A DNA stretch of 64,000 nt. Origin: a virus. The position numbers and the translations under genes were made by a program. Below are positions 45,333-53,169 of this stretch, in pieces. The notes below the pieces were generated by a model. The model worked only from the letters and a program-made list of their open reading frames with translations, was not told where the DNA came from and did no database searches. The stretch spans positions 1-64,000 of the IMG/VR virus record IMGVR_UViG_3300035183_001163. One strand, 5' to 3'. Each line of letters opens with the position of its first letter. Within the stretch, counting starts at the first letter, position 1.

Positions 45333-45542
45333 ATGCCCGTTCCCGTCAGCCACGTTCGCGTCTCGACCAGCCAGTATCGCGCCGCCCACGGCCGCGAGCC
45401 CCGCGGCGAGGGGCTCTGGGTCTTCCAGTTCGCCGGCGAGAGCGTCACCCGCAGCTTCTACGGCTCCTTCCCCGAGGCGCGCCGCGAGGCGACCCGCGCC
45501 GCTGCCCGCTACGGCGTCCGCTCGGTGGAGGTGTGCTCGTGA
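45333..45542 (+). CDS. Small protein behind class A promoter 4
   Basis: 69 residues: VRVSTSQYRAAHGREPRGEG, WVFQFAGESVTRSFYGSFPE, ARREATRAAARYGVRSVEV. The order looks like a small beta-beta-alpha fold with a basic helix. Function unknown. Confidence 0.6.
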   Translation: MPVPVSHVRVSTSQYRAAHGREPRGEGLWVFQFAGESVTRSFYGSFPEARREATRAAARYGVRSVEVCS

Positions 45543-46168
45543 GCGGCGGGTACGAGAACGCGCCCGCGACGAAGCTCGTCGCGACGTTCTGCGCTTGCTG
45601 CTCGCGGCCGCTGGTCGACGCGCTCTCCGTCGAGACGGGCGTTGGCCCCGAGTGCCGCAAGAAGCACGGCTTCACCCAGCCCGACGTCGCGGTGGACGTC
45701 GTCGCGGTCGTCTCGGCGCTCGCCGCGACGCTCCCCGTCGACGTCTACATGGAGCTGACCGCGAAGGCGGCGCTCAGCACGGAGGCGCGCGCTTGCGCGA
45801 ACGTGCTCGTGTACCGCATCGCGTGCGAGCAGGACGGGCCGCTCGTCGCCGCGTACGTCGCCGCGCTCGACAAGCTGGGCTTCAAGAAGCTCGCGGAGCG
45901 CATCGCGCGCCGCATCGGCAAGGTCGAGGTCTTCGAGGACGGCTCCGGCTTCTGGGTCGTGAAGACGCCGTTCAACGAGACGTTCGTGTCGCTCGTGCGC
46001 GGGCTCCCCGGCCGCCGCTACGACGCGGAGAAGAAGGCCAACCGCATCCCCGTCCCGCAGCTCCCGAGCGAGAAGACGCGCGTGCGCCAGATGCTCTGGG
46101 GCGCGCTCAAGCGCTCCTTCCGCGCCGGCACGGTCGTCTACGGGGACCGCGGCGTCGCGGTGCTCTGA
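45539..46168 (+). CDS. Zinc-site protein with HARP-like C-terminal domain
   Basis: 209 residues from GTG 45539. FCACCSRPLVDALSVETGVG then PECRKKHGF is the compact four-cysteine element found in phage/bacterial DUF6011-type proteins. The C-terminal VVKTPFNETFVSLVRGLPGR then RYDAEKKANRIPVPQ resembles the HARP domain that precedes helicase cores in SMARCAL1-like proteins. No helicase domain follows. May bind forked DNA or modulate a host helicase; inference. Confidence 0.6.
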   Translation: MSGGYENAPATKLVATFCACCSRPLVDALSVETGVGPECRKKHGFTQPDVAVDVVAVVSALAATLPVDVYMELTAKAALSTEARACANVLVYRIACEQDGPLVAAYVAALDKLGFKKLAERIARRIGKVEVFEDGSGFWVVKTPFNETFVSLVRGLPGRRYDAEKKANRIPVPQLPSEKTRVRQMLWGALKRSFRAGTVVYGDRGVAVL

Positions 46169-46189
46169 CCGCGCTGCTCGCCGCTCCGG

Positions 46190-46213
46190 CCCACCGTGCT
46201 TCGGCGCGGTGGG
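46190..46213 (+). terminator. 10-bp hairpin with TTCG tetraloop
   Basis: CCCACCGTGC-TTCG-GCGCGGTGGG: 10 pairs (one G-T) closed by a stable TTCG loop, 22 bases after the stop of the HARP-like gene. No T-run, but stem strength makes it the best terminator candidate in the window. Confidence 0.6.
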
Positions 46214-46238
46214 CATTCGGCGTCAGAGGACCCCACGA

Positions 46239-46730
46239 ATGCCTACCTATGCCGACCGCCTGAACGCCATCGCCGACGAGCTGGAGACGCTCGCGGCCGG
46301 CCTGAACACCCATTCGACGGAGTGCGGGAGCTGCGGCTCGCATCGCTTCGACGCGTACGAGGAGGAGCTGGCCGCGAGGAAGCTGCTCGGCTACGCCGAC
46401 TCCCTCCGCGGGCTCCGCGACACGCGCACCGGCCGCAAGAAGGACGGGCCGCTCGCGGCGTTCCTCTCGCGCGAGGCGCCCACCGACCGCGCGAACGCGA
46501 AGTGGGACGCGCTCTGGGCGCGGCTCGACGCCGGGGACGACATGCTCGCCGTGGCGGAGGACGTCGAGGGGCTCATCCTGAACAACGAGCACACCGCGCC
46601 GCGCGCTGCTCGCGTGCTCGCGCGCATCAATCCGTGGCTCCGGGAGCAGGGCATCGCGCCGGGCCGCCGGACGCTCCAGGACGTGCGCCGGTCGCGCTCG
46701 ACGTCGCCGGCTCCTCCGTCCAGGGAATAA
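46239..46730 (+). CDS. Unknown protein
   Basis: 163 residues from ATG 46239 (AGAGGA upstream). [20 protein letters not shown] has one CxxC; the rest is helical and acidic. Ser/Pro-rich C-terminus. Confidence 0.55.
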   Translation: MPTYADRLNAIADELETLAAGLNTHSTECGSCGSHRFDAYEEELAARKLLGYADSLRGLRDTRTGRKKDGPLAAFLSREAPTDRANAKWDALWARLDAGDDMLAVAEDVEGLILNNEHTAPRAARVLARINPWLREQGIAPGRRTLQDVRRSRSTSPAPPSRE

Positions 46731-46743
46731 CGGCTCAGCCGTT
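46729..46743 (+). terminator. Short hairpin after the 46.2 kb gene
   Basis: AACGGC-TCA-GCCGTT, overlapping the end of the stop codon region. It separates this gene from the lipoprotein gene. Weak evidence for termination. Confidence 0.35.
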
Positions 46744-46768
46744 GCCGTCCATCGGTCGGAGGACACCT

Positions 46769-47398
46769 ATGCGCACCTACATCGCCATCGCTCTCGCCGC
46801 CGCGCTCGTCGCGTGCGGCTCGGACAAGACGGGCTCCACGGGCTCCGCGACGACGCTCGCGGCTCCGACGTGCGAGCCGCAGAACACGCCGCCGGGTGCC
46901 GTCGCGAGCGGCCCGGCCGGCCCCGAGGGGCCGATGGGACCGCCAGGCCCTCCGGGACCGCCAGGCCCTCCGGGAAAGGACGGCGCGGCCGCAGAGAAGG
47001 GAGACCCCGGAGACCCGGGACCGGCCGGCCCGATGGGTCCGGTGGGGCCGATGGGTCCTCCCGGTCCGCCCGGTGCTCCGGGACCGATGGGTCCGGCGGG
47101 CGCCGACGGCACGCAGGTGACTCGCGCGACGGTGTACACCGTCAACTCGCCGTCTCCGGCGTTCACGCAGGCCGGCTTCGCCGACGTCTACGCGACGTGC
47201 CTCAGCAACAAGGACGTCCTGCTCGCCGGCTCGTGCGCGACGAGCAATCCCTTCACACTCCCGGTCACGTCGGGCACGTTCTACAACGACGGCGTGAACA
47301 TGGGCGTCCGCCAGGCATTCCGCTGCCAGGCGCAGCACACCGCGGCGGGGGACTCGGTCATCCTCACCGCCATCGCGCGCTGCCTCCAAGTCCCGTAA
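46769..47398 (+). CDS. Collagen-like lipoprotein
   Basis: 209 residues. [20 protein letters not shown] is a signal peptide with lipobox LVAC, so the mature N-terminus should be a lipid-anchored Cys16. After a Ser/Thr linker, about 22 Gly-X-Y triplets with Gly-Pro-Pro dominance and one interruption (AEK) form a collagen-like stalk. A C-terminal 85-residue Cys-containing beta domain follows ([20 protein letters not shown]). It would be displayed on the envelope of the infected cell. Superinfection exclusion or adhesion are possible roles. GGAGGA precedes the start. Confidence 0.8.
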   Translation: MRTYIAIALAAALVACGSDKTGSTGSATTLAAPTCEPQNTPPGAVASGPAGPEGPMGPPGPPGPPGPPGKDGAAAEKGDPGDPGPAGPMGPVGPMGPPGPPGAPGPMGPAGADGTQVTRATVYTVNSPSPAFTQAGFADVYATCLSNKDVLLAGSCATSNPFTLPVTSGTFYNDGVNMGVRQAFRCQAQHTAAGDSVILTAIARCLQVP

Positions 47399-47428
47399 AG
47401 CGCGAGCAGCGCGCGGGAAGAGACTCGC

Positions 47429-47845
47429 ATGAGCGACATCCCGGACATCACCGTCGAGCAGCTCCGCGCGCGCTTCGACTGGAAGAAGGTCGAGGCGCCC
47501 AAGACGCGGCGCCCGAAGTTCAACGGGGAGGAGCTGCTCGGCTACTACGGCGGCCGGACGCTCCGCAACGGCCGCTTCGGCCAGTACGAGGTCGCGCTCA
47601 TCCACGTCCCGAAGCGCGGCTCCTTCATGCTCTCCGGCGTCCGCCTGATGCAGCTCATCGACGCGGCGCTCATCAGCGAAGGACACCCCATCCGCGTCGT
47701 CTGGGGCGGGACGGTGCCCATTCGCGGCTCCGACCCGGAGGACAAGAAGTACATGAAGATGTACGAGGTGTACGTGGCCGACGGCGAGGTCCTTGAGCAG
47801 GCGTTCGTCTCCGCGGCGACACGGCTCGCGGAGCGCGGCCAGTAA
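47429..47845 (+). CDS. Unknown beta-rich protein
   Basis: 138 residues. YGGRTLRNGRFGQYEVALIH, VPKRGSFMLSGVRLMQLIDA, PIRVVWGGTVPIRGSD and MYEVYVADGEVLEQAF suggest an OB-like or beta-barrel fold; a single-strand-binding or baseplate role could be considered but no hallmark is present. Confidence 0.55.
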   Translation: MSDIPDITVEQLRARFDWKKVEAPKTRRPKFNGEELLGYYGGRTLRNGRFGQYEVALIHVPKRGSFMLSGVRLMQLIDAALISEGHPIRVVWGGTVPIRGSDPEDKKYMKMYEVYVADGEVLEQAFVSAATRLAERGQ

Positions 47846-48183
47846 TGCCCTGGCCGCTGCTCCGGGGAATCGACGCGACCGCCATCCGACAGAGCGCGAA
47901 GCAGGAGGCCGCGACGACGGAGATGGACCGCCTCGTCGGCGTCGTCGGCGGGGACGCGCGCCTGAACCAGCTCGCCACCGCGCTGCTCCGCCGCATCATC
48001 GCGAAGCAGAACGGCGTGACCGCGGAGTACCTCGCCAAGCGCTTCGCTCGCGACGCGAGCGGCGACGAGGTGCGCGCGGCGCTCTTCGTCCTCCAGTCGG
48101 CGGGGTCCGTCGCGACGTTCCAGGACGCCGGTGAGACGTGGTACGTCGGCGGGCCTATCGCGAAGCGGCTCGGGTTCCTCTAG
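47845..48183 (+). CDS. Winged-helix-like small protein
   Basis: 112 residues, ATG 47845 (TAATG). LNQLATALLRRIIAKQNGVT, AEYLAKRFARDASGDEVRAA, LFVLQSAGSVATFQDAGETW: a clear helix-turn-helix with short wing. Similar in plan to the 21-29 kb array. Confidence 0.55.
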   Translation: MPWPLLRGIDATAIRQSAKQEAATTEMDRLVGVVGGDARLNQLATALLRRIIAKQNGVTAEYLAKRFARDASGDEVRAALFVLQSAGSVATFQDAGETWYVGGPIAKRLGFL

Positions 48184-48210
48184 CGCTCGCGGAGCCCGCC
48201 GGGCGCGCGG

Positions 48211-48216
48211 TACGCT
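48211..48216 (+). promoter_or_regulatory. -10 element, leaderless TTG start
   Basis: TACGCT is followed by 7 bases and TTG 48224, the only plausible start of the next ORF at the correct distance. Same hexamer as at 48506 and 15013. Confidence 0.5.
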
Positions 48217-48223
48217 TCGAGGC

Positions 48224-48505
48224 TTGAAGCGCATCTACACGACGTGCCGCGACCTCGCCCTCAAGCTCCAGGATGCCGGCGTCCCCGTCGAGCATCGGCG
48301 CGAAGGCCGCGTCCTCCAGTTCTGGTACCCCGCGTGGGCCGGTCGCGCCCAGCAGCTCATCAAAGCCGCCGGCATCCCTGCTCCGTCGCGCCGCGCGGTG
48401 CTCGCGGCGCTCGCCCACGACGCCGACCGGCGCGCGGCGCTGGAGGCGCTCGACGCCGCCGGCGCGGCCGACCGCGTGCGGCTCTTCCTGCTCTCGCTCG
48501 CGTGA
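48224..48505 (+). CDS. Unknown small protein with TTG start
   Basis: 93 residues. KRIYTTCRDLALKLQDAGVP, REGRVLQFWYPAWAGRAQQL, then helical tail ALEALDAAGAADRVRLFLL. The upstream in-frame region looks non-coding, so TTG 48224 is chosen. Function unknown. Confidence 0.5.
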   Translation: MKRIYTTCRDLALKLQDAGVPVEHRREGRVLQFWYPAWAGRAQQLIKAAGIPAPSRRAVLAALAHDADRRAALEALDAAGAADRVRLFLLSLA

Positions 48506-48511
48506 TACGCT
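48503..48511 (+). promoter_or_regulatory. Extended -10 element, leaderless start of amidase
   Basis: TGA-TACGCT overlaps the preceding stop codon and ends 7 bases before ATG 48519. Confidence 0.55.
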
Positions 48512-48518
48512 GGCGGCC

Positions 48519-49079
48519 ATGTCCGCCACGTACGACTTCATCCAGGCCCGCAACTTCACGCCGGCGGCGCGCCAGCGCATCGACCTCATCGTTATCCACA
48601 CGATGGAGGCGCCGGAGAAACCGGGGACGGCGCGGAACGTCGCGCGGTGGTTCGCCGGCAAGGACGCGCCGCGCGCGAGCGCCCACTACTGCATCGACGA
48701 CCGCGAGGTCATCCAGTGCGTGAAGGACACCGACGTCGCGTGGCACGCGCCCGGCGCGAACAGCAACGGCATCGGCCTCGAACACGCGGGCTACGCGCGG
48801 CAAAAGCCGGAGGACTGGCTCGACGCGTACTCCCTCGCGGTGCTGGAGCACTCGGCGGTCATCGCCGCGCAGCTCGTCCTGAAGTGGGACATCCCCGTGT
48901 GCAAGCTCACGCCGGAGCAGCTCCAGATGGGCCAGCGCGGCTTCTGCGGGCACAAGGACGTGACCGACGCCTTCAACAAGGGGCACGGCCACTGGGACCC
49001 CGGCCCGCACTTCCCGTGGGAGCGGTACCTCACGCGCGTCGGTGAACTGACGATGGCTTCGGAGTCTCTCTCCAGGTAG
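48519..49079 (+). CDS. N-acetylmuramoyl-L-alanine amidase (endolysin)
   Basis: 186 residues, a stand-alone Amidase_2/PGRP fold. RIDLIVIHTMEAPEKPGTAR (first zinc His), RASAHYCIDDREVIQCV, VAWHAPGANSNGIGLEHAGY (second His region), FCGHKDVTDAFNKGHGHWDP (third ligand/catalytic residues). It cleaves the lactoyl-alanine bond of peptidoglycan. No signal peptide, so a holin is needed. It is the second lysin of the window; its substrate bond differs from the LysM lysin at 10.8 kb. Confidence 0.9.
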   Translation: MSATYDFIQARNFTPAARQRIDLIVIHTMEAPEKPGTARNVARWFAGKDAPRASAHYCIDDREVIQCVKDTDVAWHAPGANSNGIGLEHAGYARQKPEDWLDAYSLAVLEHSAVIAAQLVLKWDIPVCKLTPEQLQMGQRGFCGHKDVTDAFNKGHGHWDPGPHFPWERYLTRVGELTMASESLSR

Positions 49080-49082
49080 AGT
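49077..49082 (+). promoter_or_regulatory. -10 element, leaderless start
   Basis: TAGAGT overlaps the amidase stop codon (TAG) and is followed by GCGCTC and ATG 49089. Confidence 0.5.
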
Positions 49083-49088
49083 GCGCTC

Positions 49089-49325
49089 ATGCACCGCGTC
49101 CGCCTCTTCGTCCTCCCGTACGGCGCAGCCCCGAACGTCGCGGCCGTCGAGGAGCCCGGCTTCGACATCCCGACGATGGGAGACGACGAAGCGCGCGCGG
49201 AGATTCGCTCGCGGCTCGTCGCGCGCGGCTTCACCGTCCGCGCCGTCTCCGCGAGCGCCGGAGACGCGGGCGCCGCCCAGCCCTACGTCGCCACCGTCGT
49301 CGCGCCGAAGCCGGAGGCGTCGTGA
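49089..49325 (+). CDS. Unknown small protein before portal
   Basis: 78 residues. HRVRLFVLPYGAAPNVAAVE, EARAEIRSRLVARGFTVRAV: a small alpha/beta domain. GTGA overlap with the portal gene means it is translated with the head module. Confidence 0.55.
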   Translation: MHRVRLFVLPYGAAPNVAAVEEPGFDIPTMGDDEARAEIRSRLVARGFTVRAVSASAGDAGAAQPYVATVVAPKPEAS

Positions 49326-51709
49326 CCGCGGCCGCGCTCCCCGGAGACGCGCTCCTCCAGCCCGAGGAGTTGCGGAAGCGCATCGAGCAGATGACCGAGG
49401 GCCGCGAGGCCATCGTGAAGCTCCACGTCCTCGGCCGCGACGCCGACCGCGCCGGCGTGATGAAGGACGCCGGCCCCGACGGCATCATGGAGTCCAACGC
49501 GCTCCCGACCGTCGACGACGTGGAAAAGCGCTTCGCCAACGCCGGAGCGCTGGAGCCGCCGTACAACCCGAGCACGCTCACCGCGCTCGTGGAGCATTCC
49601 AGCGCGCTGCGCCCGAACGTCGACGCGTACGTGACGAACATCGACGGCTTCGGCCACCGTTTCGAGCCCATCATTGACCTCGACGCGCCCGACGCGCGGC
49701 TCCGTGTCGCTCGCGTCATCGAGCTGGAGCGGGAGGCCGCGCTCGCCGACCCGACGGTCACCGCCGAGCAGGCCGCCACGCTCGTCACGATGGTCGACCC
49801 GAACGGGGACGAGGTCACCGCTCGGATGCAGGAGATGGCGGAGTCGATGCGCGCGGAGAAGGCGCGCGTGGAACAGTTCTTCAACTTCTGTTGCGAGGAC
49901 CTCTCCTTCGTCGCGCTCCGTCGCCGGCTCCGCCAGGACCTCGAAGTCATCGGCAACGGCTACCTCGAAGTCCTCCGCAACGGGCTCGGGGAGGTCGCGG
50001 AGTTCACCTACCTGCCGGCGTTCACGATGCGGCTCATGCCGCAGGACACGAGCCCGACGGAAGTGACGCTCAAGGTGAAGGCCACCGAGGTTACCTACGT
50101 CAAGAAGCCCAAGCGCAAGAAGTTTCGCCGCTTCGTCCAGGTGTTCGAGCAGTCCACCGTGTTCTTCAAGGAGTATGGGGACCCGCGCGTCATCTCGTCC
50201 AAGACGGGCAAGGTGTACGAGAGCGTCGACGTCCTCAAGGCGGCGGAGGAAGGCGTCTCGCCGGCCACCGAGGTGCTCCACTTCAAGGTCCACTCGCCGC
50301 GCTCGTCGTACGGCGTGCCGCGCTGGATTGGCGTGCTCCTCGCGGTGCTCGGCTCGCGCCAGGCCGAAGAGGTCAACTACCTGTACTTTGAGAACAAGAG
50401 CGTCCCGCCGCTCGCGTGTCTCGTCTCCGGCGGCCGGATGACCGAAGAGTCGGTGAAGCGGCTGGAGAGCTACATCGAGACGGAAATCAAGGGGAAGAAA
50501 AACTTTCACAAGATGCTCATCATCGAGGCGGTGAGCGACGGAGCGGCGAACGCGCTCACGGGCGCCGCCGCGCAGGCGAAGGTGGAGCTGAAGCCGCTCA
50601 CGGAGGCCCAGAACAAGGACGGCCTCTTCATGGACTACGACGAGCGGAACACGGACAAGGTCGGCATGGCCTTCCGGATGCCGCGCCTGCTCCGCGGAGA
50701 CATCCGCGACTTCAACCGTGCGACGGCGGAGGCCGCTCTCGAATTCGCGGAGCAGCAGGTGTTCAGCCCCGAGCGCGAGGACTTCGACTTCCTCATCAAC
50801 CGCAAGCTCTTCTCCGACCTCGGCATCCGTTACTGGAAGTTCGTCTCCAACGCTCCGTCGATGACGGACCCGCAGCAGCTCGCGACCATCATCCAGCTCC
50901 TCGCCGACGCGAGCGTCATCACGCCCGAGGAGGCGCGACAGATTGCCGAAAAGGTCTTCAACAAGGAGCTGAAGACGCTCGACGCCGCGTGGGTGAAGCA
51001 GCCCGTTCAGCTCACGCTCGCCGGCATCCCGGTCGAGGAGAACGGGGAGCTGCGCGGCCCGTGGGTCGGCGGCGAAGCGGACGAGCTGGTCCCCGACGAC
51101 GCCGCGGCGCAGAGCATCCTCACGCCGACCGCGATGGGCAACGTCGTCACGGTCAACGAGGCGCGCGCGGCGGCCGGCCTCGGCCCGAAGCTGCTCCCGG
51201 ACGGCTCGCCGGACCCGACCGGCGAGATGACCGTGTCGCAGTACATGTACAGCGGTGGCTTCGGCGGCTTCCCGCCGCCGGCCGGGGGCCTCCCGCCGAC
51301 CGCGGGGATGGCTGGCGCCATCGCGGCGCGCCACCCCTACGCGACCGCCGCGCAGCCCGTCGCGACGCCGAAGAGCGACGACGGCGGCCCGAACCTCGGC
51401 GCGAACAACGTCCCCGACGTCGGTGGGACGCTCGCCGGGGCCGACCTCGCCCAGGCCGGCGGCCTCCAGCCCGCGCAGGGCAAGCGCCCGAAGTTCAGGC
51501 GCCTCCGTCCGTCGCTCGCCGACAAGGCGCGCGCGCTGCTCCAGGTCCGTAACGCGCTGCTCGCGGAGGAGTCGAAGCAGGCTCGCGCGGAGTTCATGGC
51601 CGCGAAGCGCGCGGAGATGAGCCCCGAGGCGCGCGTGCGCGCGGCGAAGAGCCTCCTGGCCGACCCCGGCGTCCTCGCGGCCATCTCCGATGACGAGCCC
51701 CGCGGCTGA
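49322..51709 (+). CDS. Portal protein
   Basis: 795 residues from GTG 49322, longer than the usual 400-600. The portal core is visible: YNPSTLTALVEHSSALRPNV, CEDLSFVALRRRLRQDLEVI, GNGYLEVLRNGLGEVAEFTY, VLHFKVHSPRSSYGVPRWIG, AVLGSRQAEEVNYLYFENKS and FRMPRLLRGDIRDFNRATAE, matching PBSX/HK97-type portals. The C-terminal 220 residues are Gly/Pro-rich plus helical and may extend into the head. The dodecameric ring forms the DNA entry vertex and binds the terminase. Confidence 0.92.
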   Translation: MTAAALPGDALLQPEELRKRIEQMTEGREAIVKLHVLGRDADRAGVMKDAGPDGIMESNALPTVDDVEKRFANAGALEPPYNPSTLTALVEHSSALRPNVDAYVTNIDGFGHRFEPIIDLDAPDARLRVARVIELEREAALADPTVTAEQAATLVTMVDPNGDEVTARMQEMAESMRAEKARVEQFFNFCCEDLSFVALRRRLRQDLEVIGNGYLEVLRNGLGEVAEFTYLPAFTMRLMPQDTSPTEVTLKVKATEVTYVKKPKRKKFRRFVQVFEQSTVFFKEYGDPRVISSKTGKVYESVDVLKAAEEGVSPATEVLHFKVHSPRSSYGVPRWIGVLLAVLGSRQAEEVNYLYFENKSVPPLACLVSGGRMTEESVKRLESYIETEIKGKKNFHKMLIIEAVSDGAANALTGAAAQAKVELKPLTEAQNKDGLFMDYDERNTDKVGMAFRMPRLLRGDIRDFNRATAEAALEFAEQQVFSPEREDFDFLINRKLFSDLGIRYWKFVSNAPSMTDPQQLATIIQLLADASVITPEEARQIAEKVFNKELKTLDAAWVKQPVQLTLAGIPVEENGELRGPWVGGEADELVPDDAAAQSILTPTAMGNVVTVNEARAAAGLGPKLLPDGSPDPTGEMTVSQYMYSGGFGGFPPPAGGLPPTAGMAGAIAARHPYATAAQPVATPKSDDGGPNLGANNVPDVGGTLAGADLAQAGGLQPAQGKRPKFRRLRPSLADKARALLQVRNALLAEESKQARAEFMAAKRAEMSPEARVRAAKSLLADPGVLAAISDDEPRG

Positions 51710-52760
51710 CCTCTACGTCGCGGGCGCCGAAGCGGCGGAGGACGTGCTCAAGCGCGTCTTCCTCGTCGACGTCCGCAAGGCGCTCGACCCGCTCGACCCC
51801 GGCGACTTCCTCGTCATCATCAAGCGGCTCCAGGACGCGCTGCTCGGGCTCACCGGCCCCGCCGAAGCCGCTGCGATGGCGCGCGCTCTCGACGCGCTCG
51901 ACATCGACTGGACGACGGCATCGGCAGAGAAGCAGGAAGCGGTCATGCGCGCGGCCAACCGCGCGCTCCAAGACACTCCCAAGGCGGTGCTCCCCGCCAT
52001 CCAGACCACGTTCAAGGGCGCGTACACGCGCGTGGCCGGCGGCGCGCGCACGAGCGCCAAGGCGACGTTCGGGCTCGACGTGAACGCGAGCCTCACCGTC
52101 ACGGACAAGAAGGTGGCCGCGCACGCCGCGAAGGCCCAGGCGCACTACGTCCGCGACGAATACGGGGCGCGCGCGGACAAGGCGAGCGAGCTGGCTCGGA
52201 AAGTCGTGGCCGAGGGTCTCAAGAACGGCCTCGGCCGCGTCGAGATTGGCGGCGAGATTGAAGCCGCGCTCGTGAAGATGAACGTGAACCGCTCGCGGGC
52301 CTACTACAACATGGTCAGCAGCGTGTACGCGGGGCGCGCGCGGCAGTTCGGCTCTCTCCGCGCGTACGAGGACGCGGGCATCGAGCGGTACATGTTCGAG
52401 GCCGTGTTGGATGAGGTCACGAGCCTCCAGTGCCGCTTCATGCACGGCCGCACGTTCGACGTCGTGAACGACCTGAAGCGGTACAAGAAGGTGGCCGCGT
52501 CGAGCGACCCCGAGGACGTCCGCTTCATCCAGCCGTGGGTGAACGTCGGCAAGGACGAGAACGGCGTGGAGTACCTCTACACGAAGAACCGGGACGGCTC
52601 GCGCGACCGCCTCGCCGACGTCGTGGATAACGCGGTCGGCAATCTCGACGACACCGGCTCGTTCAACACGCGCCTCTCCGACGCGCAGCTCCAGGCGAAG
52701 GGCTGCACCTGCCCACCGCTGCACGGCAACTGCCGCTCGACCATCCTCCCGCTCGTGTGA
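51690..52760 (+). CDS. Head morphogenesis protein (Mu F / SPP1 gp7-like)
   Basis: 356 residues. The C-terminal domain carries the family signature: YMFEAVLDEVTSLQCRFMHG, RTFDVVNDLKRYKKVA, and KGCTCPPLHGNCRSTILPLV with its Cys/His cluster. Minor head proteins of this type sit next to the portal and help DNA exit. It overlaps the portal gene by 20 bases. Confidence 0.88.
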   Translation: MTSPAADLYVAGAEAAEDVLKRVFLVDVRKALDPLDPGDFLVIIKRLQDALLGLTGPAEAAAMARALDALDIDWTTASAEKQEAVMRAANRALQDTPKAVLPAIQTTFKGAYTRVAGGARTSAKATFGLDVNASLTVTDKKVAAHAAKAQAHYVRDEYGARADKASELARKVVAEGLKNGLGRVEIGGEIEAALVKMNVNRSRAYYNMVSSVYAGRARQFGSLRAYEDAGIERYMFEAVLDEVTSLQCRFMHGRTFDVVNDLKRYKKVAASSDPEDVRFIQPWVNVGKDENGVEYLYTKNRDGSRDRLADVVDNAVGNLDDTGSFNTRLSDAQLQAKGCTCPPLHGNCRSTILPLV

Positions 52761-52786
52761 AGGGGATACCGATTCTCTCACGCACG

Positions 52787-52795
52787 TGATACCGT
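52787..52795 (+). promoter_or_regulatory. Extended -10 element, leaderless start
   Basis: TGA-TACCGT ends 7 bases before ATG 52803. A second GGATACCG sits 25 bases upstream at 52764. Confidence 0.55.
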
Positions 52796-52802
52796 GCGCA
52801 GC

Positions 52803-53135
52803 ATGCACGAACGCGGTGAGGTCGTCCGCTCGCTCGTCTCCGGTCCCGACTTCGGGCGCATCGTCGTCGCGGTCGTCGCGAGCGTGGAGCTGTCGTTCCT
52901 CGACGGCGCGCGCACGACGCGGAGCGAGATTCGGCGGCGCACGGACATGTGCTGGGACCTCGTGAAGCGCCTCCGCGGTGACCTGAAGTGGTCCGTGCCG
53001 AAGATTCTCGACCACCTCACCGCGTATCTCCGATGCGAGCTGGACGGCATCCCGTACAACCCCGAGGCTACGGGGAACGTCTGGACGCCGGACACGCTCG
53101 CGGAGAACGCCGCGGCTTTGACCGGGCGCGGCTGA
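52803..53135 (+). CDS. Small HTH-like protein within the head module
   Basis: 110 residues from ATG 52803 (GTG 52794 lies inside the -10 and is rejected). FGRIVVAVVASVELSFLDGA, TTRSEIRRRTDMCWDLVKRL, RGDLKWSVPKILDHLTAYLR: helix-turn-helix-like. Having its own promoter inside the head module suggests separate timing. Confidence 0.5.
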   Translation: MHERGEVVRSLVSGPDFGRIVVAVVASVELSFLDGARTTRSEIRRRTDMCWDLVKRLRGDLKWSVPKILDHLTAYLRCELDGIPYNPEATGNVWTPDTLAENAAALTGRG

Positions 53136-53169
53136 GCCTGTACCTTCACCGACGAACAGGAGAACCGAC

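Noticed and set aside
46777-47166. Minus-strand ORF with many GGP/GPG triplets
   Set aside because: Complement of the collagen-like codons; the plus strand has the signal peptide, lipobox and ribosome site.
49283-51334. 683-codon minus-strand open frame
   Set aside because: Antisense to the portal gene; no motif.
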